A stretch of DNA of 64,000 nt from Pandoraea anapnoica (GCF_902459765.1 NZ_CABPSP010000005.1:1-64000); one strand, 5' to 3'; shown: positions 1-8,684, numbered from the stretch's first letter. Numbers and translations: made by a program. The notes: generated by a model from the sequence alone, not told the origin.

Positions 1-75
1 CAGCAGCAGAGAAGTGAGATTATGTCGCAGCTTCTCGTCGTCGTCAACAGTTTTTTTCGCTTTCTTCGTTCGCCG
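1..75 (-). promoter_or_regulatory. Strong sigma-70 promoter, probable rRNA operon P1, firing left out of the window
   Basis: On the minus strand a TTGACG -35 element (42-47) and a CATAAT -10 element (19-24) are separated by exactly 17 bp. A run of seven A residues (complement of 51-57) lies just upstream of the -35, like an UP element. The DNA after the -10 contains CTCTGCTGCTG, which I associate with the leader of 16S rRNA operons in Burkholderiales. The rRNA gene itself would lie beyond the left edge, so the rRNA assignment is inference while the promoter is seen directly. Confidence 0.65.
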
Positions 76-239
76 CCTTAGCGACTCACCTGCTTAAAAA
101 CCACTAACCACCGGGCTTTCCAGCCCGTCGCTTCAACTTCGTCGCTGCTTTCGCTGCGTCGCTGTCGTTGCGAGAGACGGAATATTAGTGAAAACCCGGA
201 ACCCTGGCAAGCACTTTGTGAAAATAATTTGAAAAGGGC

Positions 240-267
240 AAAAAAAGGCCCGCGTCGTGAGCGGGCC
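240..267 (-). terminator. Intrinsic terminator, minus strand
   Basis: A perfect 7-bp GC-rich stem (247-253 with 261-267, 7-nt loop) is followed on the minus strand by seven T residues (complement of 240-246). It ends a leftward transcript, yet no minus-strand gene lies between it and the phospholipase gene on its right. That makes a short non-coding transcript from 270-430 likely. Confidence 0.7.
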
Positions 268-269
268 AA

Positions 270-420
270 GATCCATGGGACAGGACACATGGAGGAGACG
301 GATTCACTGTAGCGGGTCCGCCCCCGGCGACGCAACGAATGAAATCGCATATGCTTCCTGAAAGCTTCCCTATATGGAAAGGCGAGGCCTGCGTCGCAGG
401 CTACGTGCGTTCCTCCTACT
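270..420. ncRNA. Candidate structured non-coding RNA (rod-shaped fold)
   Basis: This stretch has no convincing reading frame but folds by eye into a long rod. Nested pairings are GGAGGA with TCCTCC, GTAGC with GCTAC, GCGACGC with GCGTCGC, CATAT with ATATG, and an apical GCTT/AAGC hairpin. A large asymmetric bulge sits between the outer and inner helices, and one side can alternatively form the hairpin GCCTGCG/CGCAGGC. A rod with a central bubble recalls 6S RNA. The minus strand would end in the intrinsic terminator immediately to the left. Strand and family are uncertain because rod folds form on either strand. Confidence 0.3.
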
Positions 421-440
421 TCTAAATAAGAGCGTTTGAG

Positions 441-2087
441 ATGTTCCTAACGCGCGCCCTTCTGTTTCGCGTCGTCCAGCCGTTCCGCCGTTGGCGCGTC
501 GCGATGCTCATCCCGCTCGCCATCCTGGCCGGGGCATGCACGTCGGTACGTCCACCGCCGGAGCCGTCGCCGTGGACGTCCCACACACCAGCCGGTACGC
601 CGGGTGACCTGGCCACCGCCCTCGCCCCCGCCATTCGCACGCATCCGGGCCAATCCGGCTTCCAGTTGCTCGCGACGGGCTCGGACGCATTCACCACGCG
701 TCTCGCGCTCGTTCAGTCTGCCCAGCACAGTCTCGACGTGCAGTACTACAGCGCGGGCGAGGACATCACCGGCCGTTTGCTGCTCCAGTCGCTGCTCTAC
801 GCTGCCGACCGGGGCGTGCGCGTGCGCATGCTGGTCGACGACATCAACCGTCGCCATACCGACCCGGCCTTCGCCGCGCTGGACCAGCATCGGAACATCG
901 AGATTCGGGTCTTCAATCCCTTCGGCACCCGCGACACCACGCTACTCGAACGGGCGGGCAACCTCCTCACTCAGTTCGACCAGCTCAACCGCCGCATGCA
1001 TAACAAGGCGCTGATCGCGGACAACCAGCTGGCGATCGTCGGCGGCCGCAATCTGGGGGACGAATATTTCGACGCCAACCCCGACCTCTCCTTCCGCGAC
1101 TTCGACCTCTTGTGCGCCGGACCGGTGGTCGAGGCCATCTCCCGCAGCTTCGACCACTTCTGGACGAGCCCTCAGTCATATCCCCTCAAGCAAGTCCAGT
1201 CGAAGATCGATAAGGAGACGCTGGACGCCACGCGCGACGCCCTCGCCCAACACTGGCGCGACGCCGACAACGTCCCCGCCGGGCACGAAGCCCTGCACCA
1301 GCCGCCCCTCGCCGCCGGACTGCGGGACGGCACAGTCCCGCTCTTCTGGGCCCCCGCCGAACTCGCCGCCGACACGCCGGACAAACTCGACGCCCCCGCC
1401 ACCGAAACCCAGAGCGCCCCGGCCGACAAACTCCGTCAACTCGCCGCGAAGGCGCAAAGCGAGGTGGTCATCATTTCGCCCTACTTCGTGCCACTGGATG
1501 GCGGCGTCCGGTTCCTGTCGACACTAGCGCAACGCGGCGTCAGAGTCCGCGTGCTGACGAATTCGCTGGCAGCGACCGATGTCGTCCCTGTCCACGCGGG
1601 ATACGCGCGCTATCGCCCGGCCCTGCTGCAAGCCGGTATCGAACTGTACGAATTCAAGCCGATCCGTTCCGATGACGGCGAGCGCCCCACGCGCCGCGTC
1701 ACGTTCGGCGGGTCATCGAAGGCGAGCCTGCACGGCAAGGTGTACGTCATCGACCGGCGCGACGTCGTCCTCGGCTCGTTCAACCTCGACCCTCGCTCGG
1801 TACGTCTGAACACCGAGCTGGCGATCGTCATCCACAGCCCCGAATTCGCCGAACGTATGGCGGGCATCTTCGACCGGGCGACGTCACCCCGCAGCAGTTT
1901 CCGGGTCGAGCTGGCACCGCCGGGTACAGCGCCGCCCACGCCGACGCCACCGACAATGCCCGCACTTCGCTGGGTCGGCGAGGAGAACGGCAAGCCGCGC
2001 ATCTTCGACGTAGAACCCTACGCGACCTTCAGCCGCAACGCCGTCGCGGGCGCGTTCACGCTGCTTCCGAGCGACGACTTGCTCTGA
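441..2087 (+). CDS. Phospholipase D / cardiolipin synthase-like lipoprotein
   Basis: A 548-residue member of the phospholipase D superfamily, likely acting on phospholipids in the envelope. Two HKD motifs are present. The first is around residue 186 (MHNKALIADNQLAIVGG, HxKxxxxD then a glycine pair) and the second around residue 429 (LHGKVYVIDRRDVVLGS). The arginine-rich N-terminus leads into a hydrophobic stretch ending LAGAC, a lipobox that would make the protein an acylated lipoprotein. This layout resembles the ClsC/YmdC group of cardiolipin synthases. An internal ATG at 504 could also serve as start and keeps the lipobox. The gene stands alone, with a minus-strand neighbour converging on it. 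Confidence 0.8.
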   Translation: MFLTRALLFRVVQPFRRWRVAMLIPLAILAGACTSVRPPPEPSPWTSHTPAGTPGDLATALAPAIRTHPGQSGFQLLATGSDAFTTRLALVQSAQHSLDVQYYSAGEDITGRLLLQSLLYAADRGVRVRMLVDDINRRHTDPAFAALDQHRNIEIRVFNPFGTRDTTLLERAGNLLTQFDQLNRRMHNKALIADNQLAIVGGRNLGDEYFDANPDLSFRDFDLLCAGPVVEAISRSFDHFWTSPQSYPLKQVQSKIDKETLDATRDALAQHWRDADNVPAGHEALHQPPLAAGLRDGTVPLFWAPAELAADTPDKLDAPATETQSAPADKLRQLAAKAQSEVVIISPYFVPLDGGVRFLSTLAQRGVRVRVLTNSLAATDVVPVHAGYARYRPALLQAGIELYEFKPIRSDDGERPTRRVTFGGSSKASLHGKVYVIDRRDVVLGSFNLDPRSVRLNTELAIVIHSPEFAERMAGIFDRATSPRSSFRVELAPPGTAPPTPTPPTMPALRWVGEENGKPRIFDVEPYATFSRNAVAGAFTLLPSDDLL

Positions 2088-2124
2088 TCTGCTAGCCCCA
2101 TCCACCTGACCATCCCCCCAAAGT

Positions 2125-2157
2125 AAAACCGCCGCCCCGGTCTCCCAGGTGCGGCGG
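2125..2157 (-). terminator. Intrinsic terminator of the siderophore receptor gene
   Basis: A 7-bp stem CCGCCGC/GCGGCGG (2129-2135 with 2151-2157) is followed on the minus strand by a TTTTAC run. It sits about 45 bp beyond the receptor stop codon and ends the FecI-FecR-receptor transcript. The plus side lacks a T-run, so it is probably one-directional. Confidence 0.65.
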
Positions 2158-2200
2158 TATCTCTATATAGAGACGACAGAAAGCGAGCTTGCGCCGTCGA

Positions 2201-4726
2201 TCAGAACTCGAACGTCGCCGACAACGTTGCGGAGCGCGCGTCGCCGATGGCCACAACCGTCTGGCTGACGCTCGACGGGTAGTACGTCTTGTTGAACACG
2301 TTCTTCACGTTGAGCTGATAGTGGACAGGATGTCGTCCGATCTTCGTGTCGTACGTCGCGAACACATCGGCGACGAAGTACGCCGGCAGCGTAAAGCTGT
2401 TCGCCGAGTCGCCCGGACGCGTCCCGATGTACCGCCCCACCGCCCCGAGACGCAGGTTGCCGCTCCCGTCGCCCAGCACCGGCCCCCAGTCATACACCCC
2501 TGCCAGCGACGCCGTATGCCGTGCCGCGTTGACCAGCGTGTTGCCGGTGTACATCGGATCGTCGGTGATCTTCGCATCGATGAATGCGTAGCTCGCGATC
2601 ACATTCCAGCGCTGCCCGATGCGCCCCGACACATCCAGCTCGACACCCCGCGAACGCGCCGCCCCGGACGTACGCCAGTCCAGCGTACTGCTCCCGGGCA
2701 CCGCCTGAGACACCAGCACATTGCGCTTGTCGATGTTGAACACCGCGAGGTTGCCACTCAGCCCGTTCGGCATGTCGAGCTTCGCCCCGACCTCATACGA
2801 CTTCGCATGTTCGGGCGCGACGTTCGAGTCGATGACCACGCCCGTCGACAACGGCGCGATGGTCGACGTCGGCTTGAGCGACTCGGAATAGCTGCCGTAG
2901 AACGACAGATACTCCCGTGCCTTATAGACGACACCCGCACGCGGCAGCCACTTCGAGTCGCTGATGTTCGTATTCTCCTTGAACGGCCGCCCCTTGCCCG
3001 CGATCTGGCTATACGTCAGCAACCGCACACCGCCGACGACAATCCAGCGATCGGTCAAATGGATGGCGTCCTGGAAGAACAGCGACGCGTCGTGCAGCGT
3101 ATCGGTCTGATCGCTATCGGCGGCGGACACCGTACTCGGGATCACCTCGCAGCCGTACACCGGATTCAGATACGAGAACGTGCACTTCGCGGCCTGACGC
3201 AGCAGATCGCGTCGATAAATGCGTCGATACTCCCAGTCGCCGCCGAATTGCAGGTCATGGCGCATGCCGGCGAGCATCACCTTGCCGTCGAGATACGCCG
3301 TACCGAAGCTGTCGGTGCTGTCCGAGCCGAGCGTGCCGTCGTTACTGCGCGAGACGATCCCGGTCGTGGAATTGACGCCGGTAATGCGCAACTGCCCCGC
3401 GTCGTACGTCTCGGTGTTGTAGCTGTAGCCGAAGTGCGCCTTCCAGTCCGGATTGAACTGATGGTCGACGGTGATCTGCGCCAGATGCGACTGCCCCGCC
3501 ATCTCGTTGTGGACGTCATCCAGACGCTCGCGCGCCGAAATCGCCAGCGGCCGGTTCGTCTTCGGGTCGAGCGCGGTGCCACGGTCGAACGGCGTCAGAA
3601 AGTTGCGGTACTCGTAGGAAGCGACGACCTGCGTATCGCGTCCGTAATAGGCAAGCGTCGGGGCGACGAGCGTCTCGCGCTGCGAACCGAAGACGCGCCA
3701 GTACTGCTGATTGTTCTGATCGACGACCAGCCGGTAAGCCAGTCCCGAATCGCCGATCGGACCGGTCGTATCGAGCGTCTCCTCGGCGCCGTTCTTGCCG
3801 TGCCCATACGTCGTGCCCGCCACGCTCACTGCGGTGTACGGCTTGACCAGGGGACGCTTGCTCACCACATTGATCACGCCGCCGGGGTCCATGATCCCGT
3901 AGAGCAGCGACGTCGGCCCCTTGAGCACTTCGACCGAATCCGCGTTCGCGTTCAGCCCCCGGCCCTGCACGAGCGGCATACCGTTGTGCATGATCGAGCC
4001 GTCGCGATTGCCGCCGAAACCGCGCTTGAGCAGTGTGTCCTGCGTACTCGCCAGCGTATTGCCCTGCACGATCCCGCTGACGTTGAGCAGCGCGTCGTCA
4101 AGCGTGCGGGCGCGCTGGTCGGCGAGCACCTGATGCGGCACCACATTGATGGCCTGGGGGATGTCGAGGATCGGGATGTCCGAGCGCGTGACGTTCGCGT
4201 CCACCGGCAGACGGTAGGCATCGGACCACGCCTGACCTTGCACGTGCGTCGTCGGCAGTGCGACGTCTCCCGAACCGCCACTGGCGGCCAGTGTCGCGGC
4301 CGCCGGGGCCGCCTGCGGCACGAGCGTGTAACCGGCCCCTTGCGGCGACGCCGTCAGCCCGGTGCCTGCGAGCATCTGACCGAACGCCCCCGGCACATCG
4401 AAGCGACCTTGTACGCCGGGGCTCTGACGCCCGGCCGTCAGCGCAGGCGTGTACGTCAGCAAGATGCCCGCTTCGCGTCCGAAGCGCGTGAGCACGGCGT
4501 CGAGCGAGCCTGCCGGGATGTCATAAGCCCTTCCAACAGCGGCGACTTTGGCCGTTGCGGGTGCCCGATCGGACGTCTGCGCATGGGCGACGCCCGCGCC
4601 AAACGTCGAAGCGAACGACGCAAACGTCAGCGCGACGCCGGCGCAGACGCGGCGTCGACGCAACCCCGTAGCGGTGCACGGCAAAGCGCGCGGTAGTTCG
4701 GAGAGAGCAGGTGAAGCGACGGCCAT
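2201..4726 (-). CDS. TonB-dependent ferric-siderophore receptor with N-terminal signalling domain
   Basis: An 841-residue outer-membrane receptor for a ferric siderophore, energised by TonB. After a signal peptide ending near AHAQ it carries a secretin/TonB short N-terminal (STN) domain at about residues 65-140 (YDIPAGSLDAVLTRFGREAG). The STN domain marks transducers that signal through an anti-sigma factor. The plug domain follows (TRSDIPILDIPQAINVVP) and then a beta barrel ending in the typical terminal Phe. The genes directly upstream encode a FecR-type anti-sigma factor and a FecI-type sigma factor, so the protein very likely senses its own ligand and switches on its own transcription. 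The siderophore cannot be named from sequence alone. The start ATG at 4726 begins a good signal sequence although its ribosome site is weak. Confidence 0.9.
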   Translation of the reverse strand: MAVASPALSELPRALPCTATGLRRRRVCAGVALTFASFASTFGAGVAHAQTSDRAPATAKVAAVGRAYDIPAGSLDAVLTRFGREAGILLTYTPALTAGRQSPGVQGRFDVPGAFGQMLAGTGLTASPQGAGYTLVPQAAPAAATLAASGGSGDVALPTTHVQGQAWSDAYRLPVDANVTRSDIPILDIPQAINVVPHQVLADQRARTLDDALLNVSGIVQGNTLASTQDTLLKRGFGGNRDGSIMHNGMPLVQGRGLNANADSVEVLKGPTSLLYGIMDPGGVINVVSKRPLVKPYTAVSVAGTTYGHGKNGAEETLDTTGPIGDSGLAYRLVVDQNNQQYWRVFGSQRETLVAPTLAYYGRDTQVVASYEYRNFLTPFDRGTALDPKTNRPLAISARERLDDVHNEMAGQSHLAQITVDHQFNPDWKAHFGYSYNTETYDAGQLRITGVNSTTGIVSRSNDGTLGSDSTDSFGTAYLDGKVMLAGMRHDLQFGGDWEYRRIYRRDLLRQAAKCTFSYLNPVYGCEVIPSTVSAADSDQTDTLHDASLFFQDAIHLTDRWIVVGGVRLLTYSQIAGKGRPFKENTNISDSKWLPRAGVVYKAREYLSFYGSYSESLKPTSTIAPLSTGVVIDSNVAPEHAKSYEVGAKLDMPNGLSGNLAVFNIDKRNVLVSQAVPGSSTLDWRTSGAARSRGVELDVSGRIGQRWNVIASYAFIDAKITDDPMYTGNTLVNAARHTASLAGVYDWGPVLGDGSGNLRLGAVGRYIGTRPGDSANSFTLPAYFVADVFATYDTKIGRHPVHYQLNVKNVFNKTYYPSSVSQTVVAIGDARSATLSATFEF

Positions 4727-4872
4727 GATGTGAAGTCTCGTTCAGACAATGGAGAGAAGGGTTCACTTCCCTTGTCACGCGAGACCGGCGAATCAGCTCA
4801 CTGACCGTAAAGAAATTTGAAAAATGGCGGGACGTTTGCCGACGAGTACTCAGGTGGGGTGCGTCCGGCCCC

Positions 4873-5871
4873 TCATCCGCGAGGTCCGACCGTCACCCAG
4901 TACCGCGTGACGGAGGACACCGATACTGGCAATGCGTGCGGCAGCACGCCGAGAATGGCGTCGATGTCGGCCAACGGATACGTGCCGGAGACACGCAGCG
5001 AAGCCACCGCCGGATCGCACCGCAAATAGCCGCGTCGATAGCGCGCCAACTCGGCGAGGAACGTGTCGAGCGGCATGTCGACGGCGACGAGCATGCCGTC
5101 GGCCCACGCGCCGTCGCCATCCGCCAATGGCAGCGCCGCCTCGACGCCGCGTGCGCTGAACGTCGCCTGCTCACCTGCGCGGACGATCCGCACGCTCGCC
5201 GCGTCAGCTGAGAGTGCGCCTTGCGGCGTCACGCGCACAGCACCTTCAAAAACTTGCACGGAGGCGTCGCTGTCACCATCGACCTGACGCGCGACGAAAC
5301 GCGTTCCCAGCGGTTGGAGCGTGCCGTGCGCCGTAGCGACGATCAACGGCCGGGGCGGCACGTGCGCCACGTCCTTGCCGGTCGTCACCATGATTTCACC
5401 TTCGACGAGGCCGATGCGTCGCACGTCGCCATCCATCGACAAGCGCACGGCGCTTCGGGTATTGAGGACGAGCGTCGTGCCGTCGGCCAAACGCAGTGTG
5501 TGTCGCTCGCCCGCCCCGGTGCGCGCATCGGCGCGCAGCCATTGCACCGCCATCGGATCACTGGCGACCCACGCGCCGGTGCCGACAAAGAGCGCGCCGA
5601 CGATGGCCTTCACGGCCATACGGCGTCCGCGCGAGCGGGGTGCGCGCAGCGCCGCCTGCGCAACGGCCGCTCCCAACGTGCCCGACACATGACGCATTCG
5701 CCGGTCGGCGTTCTCGATGTGAAGCCATGCACGCTCGTGCTCCGGATTCGCCGCCCGCCAGCGCGCGCATGCAGTACGCAGCGTCTCGGTGGCGTCACCG
5801 CTTTGCATCGTCACCCACCACTCGACGGCTTGCTGCGCAATCGTCGCGTCGAAAGTCGCGAATCTTGTCAC
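4873..5871 (-). CDS. FecR-family anti-sigma factor / sigma regulator
   Basis: A 332-residue inner-membrane regulator of the FecR family. The N-terminal cytoplasmic part (WWVTMQSGDATETLRTACARW, then the NPEHERAW helix) is the usual sigma-binding DUF4880 region. A single hydrophobic segment follows around residues 95-115 (VKAIVGALFVGTGAWV). The periplasmic FecR domain includes TLRLADGTTLVLNTRSAV. I choose the GTG at 5871 because it overlaps the upstream stop as GTGA, giving coupled translation, and gives the standard FecR N-terminus. The longer frame to 5895 adds only a few unsupported residues. It should hold the neighbouring sigma factor inactive until the receptor signals. Confidence 0.88.
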   Translation of the reverse strand: MTRFATFDATIAQQAVEWWVTMQSGDATETLRTACARWRAANPEHERAWLHIENADRRMRHVSGTLGAAVAQAALRAPRSRGRRMAVKAIVGALFVGTGAWVASDPMAVQWLRADARTGAGERHTLRLADGTTLVLNTRSAVRLSMDGDVRRIGLVEGEIMVTTGKDVAHVPPRPLIVATAHGTLQPLGTRFVARQVDGDSDASVQVFEGAVRVTPQGALSADAASVRIVRAGEQATFSARGVEAALPLADGDGAWADGMLVAVDMPLDTFLAELARYRRGYLRCDPAVASLRVSGTYPLADIDAILGVLPHALPVSVSSVTRYWVTVGPRG

Positions 5872-6392
5872 GCCGCCCCCATCGCGAAGAAACACTGCGT
5901 GCCTGCGCGCACGAGGTGACGTTTCACCGTCGCCAGTGAAATGCCGAGTGCGGTGGCGATTTCGGGATGCGTGAGGCCATCCAGTTGCGCCAGCAGGAAG
6001 GCGCGTTTGACGAGCGGTGGCAGACCTTCGAGACAGCGGTCGATTTCGAGCAGCGTCTCCAGCACGATGGCGCGCTCTTCGGGAGACGGGGCAAGGGCTT
6101 CGGGTTGTTGCGCCAGCGCGTCGAGATAGGCGCGTTCGATCTGCTCGCGTCGCCAGTAGTTATAGAGGACGCGCTGCGCGACGGTCGTCAGGAACGCGCG
6201 CGGCGACGCCAGCAGGCGTGGCGGATCGCGCTCCAGCAGACGGACGAAAGTGTCATGCGCGAGATCGGCCGCGCGATGCGAGCAGCCGATCTTGCGATGC
6301 AGCCAGCCATGAAGCCAGCCGTGATGATCGTTGTAGAGTCCCTGCAGCGTGTTCAGCGAAGTGTCGCGCTGCAGCGTGTCGTCGGCGGGCAT
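5868..6392 (-). CDS. FecI-like ECF sigma factor
   Basis: A 174-residue extracytoplasmic-function sigma factor of the iron-uptake (FecI) group. Region 2 is seen in LAHDTFVRLLERD and the tract after it (SPRAFLTTVAQRVLYNYWRR). Region 4 is the helix-turn-helix LTHPEIATALGISLATVKRHL near the C-terminus. I choose ATG 6392 over the upstream TTG at 6428 because a strong AGGAGG site lies just before it. A Fur-box-like sequence lies about 55 bp upstream. The cascade is iron starvation, Fur release, sigma and FecR made, and receptor induced when the siderophore binds. Confidence 0.88.
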   Translation of the reverse strand: MPADDTLQRDTSLNTLQGLYNDHHGWLHGWLHRKIGCSHRAADLAHDTFVRLLERDPPRLLASPRAFLTTVAQRVLYNYWRREQIERAYLDALAQQPEALAPSPEERAIVLETLLEIDRCLEGLPPLVKRAFLLAQLDGLTHPEIATALGISLATVKRHLVRAGTQCFFAMGAA

Positions 6393-6445
6393 ACGCCCCT
6401 CCTGTCCCCGGGCCAGGTGTGGCCGCAAGGCTCAGGCACCGTTTT

Positions 6446-6464
6446 GCAAATGAGAATCGTTCGC
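6446..6464 (-). promoter_or_regulatory. Fur box upstream of the ECF sigma gene
   Basis: The 19-bp sequence GCAAATGAGAATCGTTCGC closely follows the dyad pattern of Fur boxes seen in beta-proteobacteria (compare GATAATGATAATCATTATC). It lies between the sigma-factor start and the M24 peptidase gene, where the sigma promoter is expected. Iron repression of this operon is inferred from the site and from the receptor genes it precedes. Confidence 0.75.
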
Positions 6465-6557
6465 AGTATAGCAAACAAGTTTCACTCGCATAGGACGGAC
6501 CATGCGCCGCCGACGCTACGCGTGGCGCGTATGCGACAGCGGCATCCGTCCGTGCGC

Positions 6558-7271
6558 TCAGTAATAGGCGTCCTCAAGCAGCATGTCTTCGAAGAACGCA
6601 CCGAAACGCTGCTGCGGGTCGCGCAGGTGAATCTCCAGAATCCATCGCATGGCAGACGGCGTCGTTTCGAACTCCGCCAGCGAGCCGGTGTGAATCGCGG
6701 CGTGCGGGAAGTCCGAGACGCGGTGGCCGGGCAGGTCGAAGTTCAGCGTCCACCCCATACGGCGTGCGACGTCGTCGGCGTAGGCATAGAGCGCTTGTCC
6801 GGTCGACCCTTCGCGCTGCCACTTCTGACGGACGTCGTGAAACAGCGCTTCGGCGTCGCGGGCGCAGCGCTCGAATTCGTCATGCTGGCCGACGACGAAG
6901 CTCGCGCCGCCGTCGCCTTCCCACGCTTCGAAACGCGGCGCGATGTCGATGAAGAAGAGATCGCTCTCACCGAGCACGACGCCCGGCTCGGACGGCTGGC
7001 GCATCGGCTTGAGCGTGTTTTTTCCGAAGCGAACGCGCGTCGGGTGCCAGCTCAGTTCCAGACCTGCGGACGTCAACACGCCCTTGGCCATCGCGACGGC
7101 ATCTTCCTCGACCATGCCGGGACGCACGTTCGCAGCGATGTCGCGAATCGCAGCACGGGTCTTGTTACGGGCGGCGAGCATGCCGTCGACGGAGAACGCG
7201 GGGCCGACGCGCTCGGCCAACGAGGCTTCGTCGGGATAGCGGACGGCGGCAGAAGTCGCTTGATTCGACAT
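6558..7271 (-). CDS. M24 family metallopeptidase (Xaa-Pro peptidase-like)
   Basis: A 237-residue 'pita-bread' metallopeptidase consisting of the catalytic domain only, without the N-terminal creatinase domain of larger relatives. Candidate metal ligands are visible in order: Asp in SDLFFIDIAPRF, a second Asp in WEGDGGASFVVG, His in GHRVSDFPHA, and Glu residues in WILEIHLRD and FGAFFEDMLLED. These fit the D-D-H-E-E pattern of methionine aminopeptidase and prolidase relatives. The longest frame starts at 7502, but the ATG at 7271 gives the normal N-terminus and leaves room for a promoter toward the divergent regulator. Its substrate is unknown. A dipeptide or amide of a small acid is plausible. 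Confidence 0.8.
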   Translation of the reverse strand: MSNQATSAAVRYPDEASLAERVGPAFSVDGMLAARNKTRAAIRDIAANVRPGMVEEDAVAMAKGVLTSAGLELSWHPTRVRFGKNTLKPMRQPSEPGVVLGESDLFFIDIAPRFEAWEGDGGASFVVGQHDEFERCARDAEALFHDVRQKWQREGSTGQALYAYADDVARRMGWTLNFDLPGHRVSDFPHAAIHTGSLAEFETTPSAMRWILEIHLRDPQQRFGAFFEDMLLEDAYY

Positions 7272-7528
7272 CGAATACCTCTCAGTGGATACGGTTGTTC
7301 TTGGGGGGGGCATGCGACGGGGCTGCCGTCGCTGAGAGCATTCTCGAATCGCCGCCGCGCCACGCAGGGCAACGCGAGCGGGTCGATCGGGCCAACCAGC
7401 GGCATCTCCGTGCCAGCGCCCGGCCGATAGCTTGCCGATGGGCCGCTTTCTGCCAAAATGGCTCGCATCAACGCCAGTGCCTCCCCGTCGCTTTGTCGAC
7501 AACCTGAACCGTCTTCCACCGAATCGCC

Positions 7529-8497
7529 ATGATCCGTAACGTCGCCCTGCTGGTGTTTCCCGGCGTGCAATCGCTCGATGTGAGCGGTCCGCTGGACGTC
7601 TTCGCCGAAGCCAATCGCTTCCTGCTGCCCGGCGATCAGTACCAGACGGAGGTCATCGGCACGCAGCACGGGGCCATTGCCTGCTCGAACGGCATGGCGT
7701 TGCTGCCGCGACGTCACTATCAGGACGTTGGCGGACACGTCGATCTGCTGCTGGTGGCGGGCGGTCCGTCGCTGCTGACGGATGATCTCGGGCCGAACGT
7801 CTACCGCTGGCTGAACGACATGGTCCCGCGCGCGCGACGCTACGGCTCGATCTGCAACGGCGCGCTGATCCTGGCGGCGGCGGGCCTGCTCGACGGCAAG
7901 CGCGTGACCACGCACTGGAACGATGTCGACGTGCTGGCCGAGCGCGCTCCCGGTGCGAATATCGAAGTCGACCGGTTGTTCATTCAAGACGGGAGTTTGT
8001 ACACGTCGGCAGGCGTGACGGCCGGGATCGATCTGTCGTTGCATCTGCTGGCGCAGGATCACGGGCAAGAGGTGGCGCTGAACGTGGCGAAGCGGCTGGT
8101 CGTCTTCACGCAGCGCGCGGGTGGTCAGTCGCAGTTCAGTCCGTACTTGACGCCCTACGCCGAACCGAATTCGCCCGTCGCACAGGTTCAGCATTACGTG
8201 CTGGAGCATCTGGCGGAGCCGTTATCGGTCGGCGATCTGGCGGCGGTGGCGAAGATGAGCGTGCGCAACTTCTCGCGGGTATTCGCACGCGATGCGGGTG
8301 TGACGCCAGCCGACTTCGTGAGCGCGGCCCGCGTCGACGCCGCGCGTGTGATGCTGGAGAACGGCAACGCCCCGCTGAAGACGGTGGCCTGGGAATGCGG
8401 GTTCGGCGACCCGCACAACATGCGCAAGGTCTTCCAGCGCCGCTTCGGCGTGTCGCCGCAGCAATATCGGGAGAATTTCGGGCAGTCGCAGGGGTAA
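7529..8497 (+). CDS. GlxA-family transcriptional regulator (DJ-1/PfpI domain plus AraC HTH)
   Basis: A 322-residue regulator with an N-terminal DJ-1/PfpI amidase-like domain (VALLVFPGVQSLDVSGPLDV near the start, with the conserved Cys in YGSICNGALILAAAGLLDG around residue 110). The C-terminal AraC double helix-turn-helix covers about residues 215-315 (ending WECGFGDPHNMRKVFQRRFG). Such proteins typically sense a small nitrogenous ligand and activate nearby catabolic genes. It is divergent from the M24 peptidase gene with a 257-bp shared region, so that peptidase is the likeliest target. The paa operon downstream has its own regulator. Confidence 0.87.
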   Translation: MIRNVALLVFPGVQSLDVSGPLDVFAEANRFLLPGDQYQTEVIGTQHGAIACSNGMALLPRRHYQDVGGHVDLLLVAGGPSLLTDDLGPNVYRWLNDMVPRARRYGSICNGALILAAAGLLDGKRVTTHWNDVDVLAERAPGANIEVDRLFIQDGSLYTSAGVTAGIDLSLHLLAQDHGQEVALNVAKRLVVFTQRAGGQSQFSPYLTPYAEPNSPVAQVQHYVLEHLAEPLSVGDLAAVAKMSVRNFSRVFARDAGVTPADFVSAARVDAARVMLENGNAPLKTVAWECGFGDPHNMRKVFQRRFGVSPQQYRENFGQSQG

Positions 8498-8618
8498 TTC
8501 CGCGCAGTTCCGCCAACAACGCACTTCACCCATTGAGCGCACAGCCCCTTCCGACAGGGCTGTGCGCCCGAGCTTCCTGTGTTTCCAATCACCTCCCCGG
8601 CCTAATGGAAAACATTTA

Positions 8619-8646
8619 TTGACCGACCGGCCGGTCGGTTTATAAT
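8619..8646 (+). promoter_or_regulatory. paa promoter with PaaR operator
   Basis: A TTGACC -35 (8619-8624) and a consensus TATAAT -10 (8641-8646) are 16 bp apart. The spacer and part of the -35 are a perfect 18-bp palindrome, ACCGACCGGCCGGTCGGT (8622-8639). A repressor bound there would exclude RNA polymerase. The TetR-type gene at the far end of the same cluster is the natural candidate, with phenylacetyl-CoA as likely inducer by analogy with known PaaR proteins. Confidence 0.85.
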
Positions 8647-8684
8647 GCGTTCCATATCCCCACATGCCGCGGAGGCCTTCCTCT

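Noticed and set aside
78-350. A 90-residue minus-strand reading frame
   Set aside because: It runs straight through the intrinsic terminator at 240-267 and lacks a ribosome site.
2189-4696. An 835-residue plus-strand reading frame antisense to the siderophore receptor
   Set aside because: It is Arg/His-rich with no family features and no ribosome site. It is a GC-bias shadow of the receptor gene, which has clear domains.
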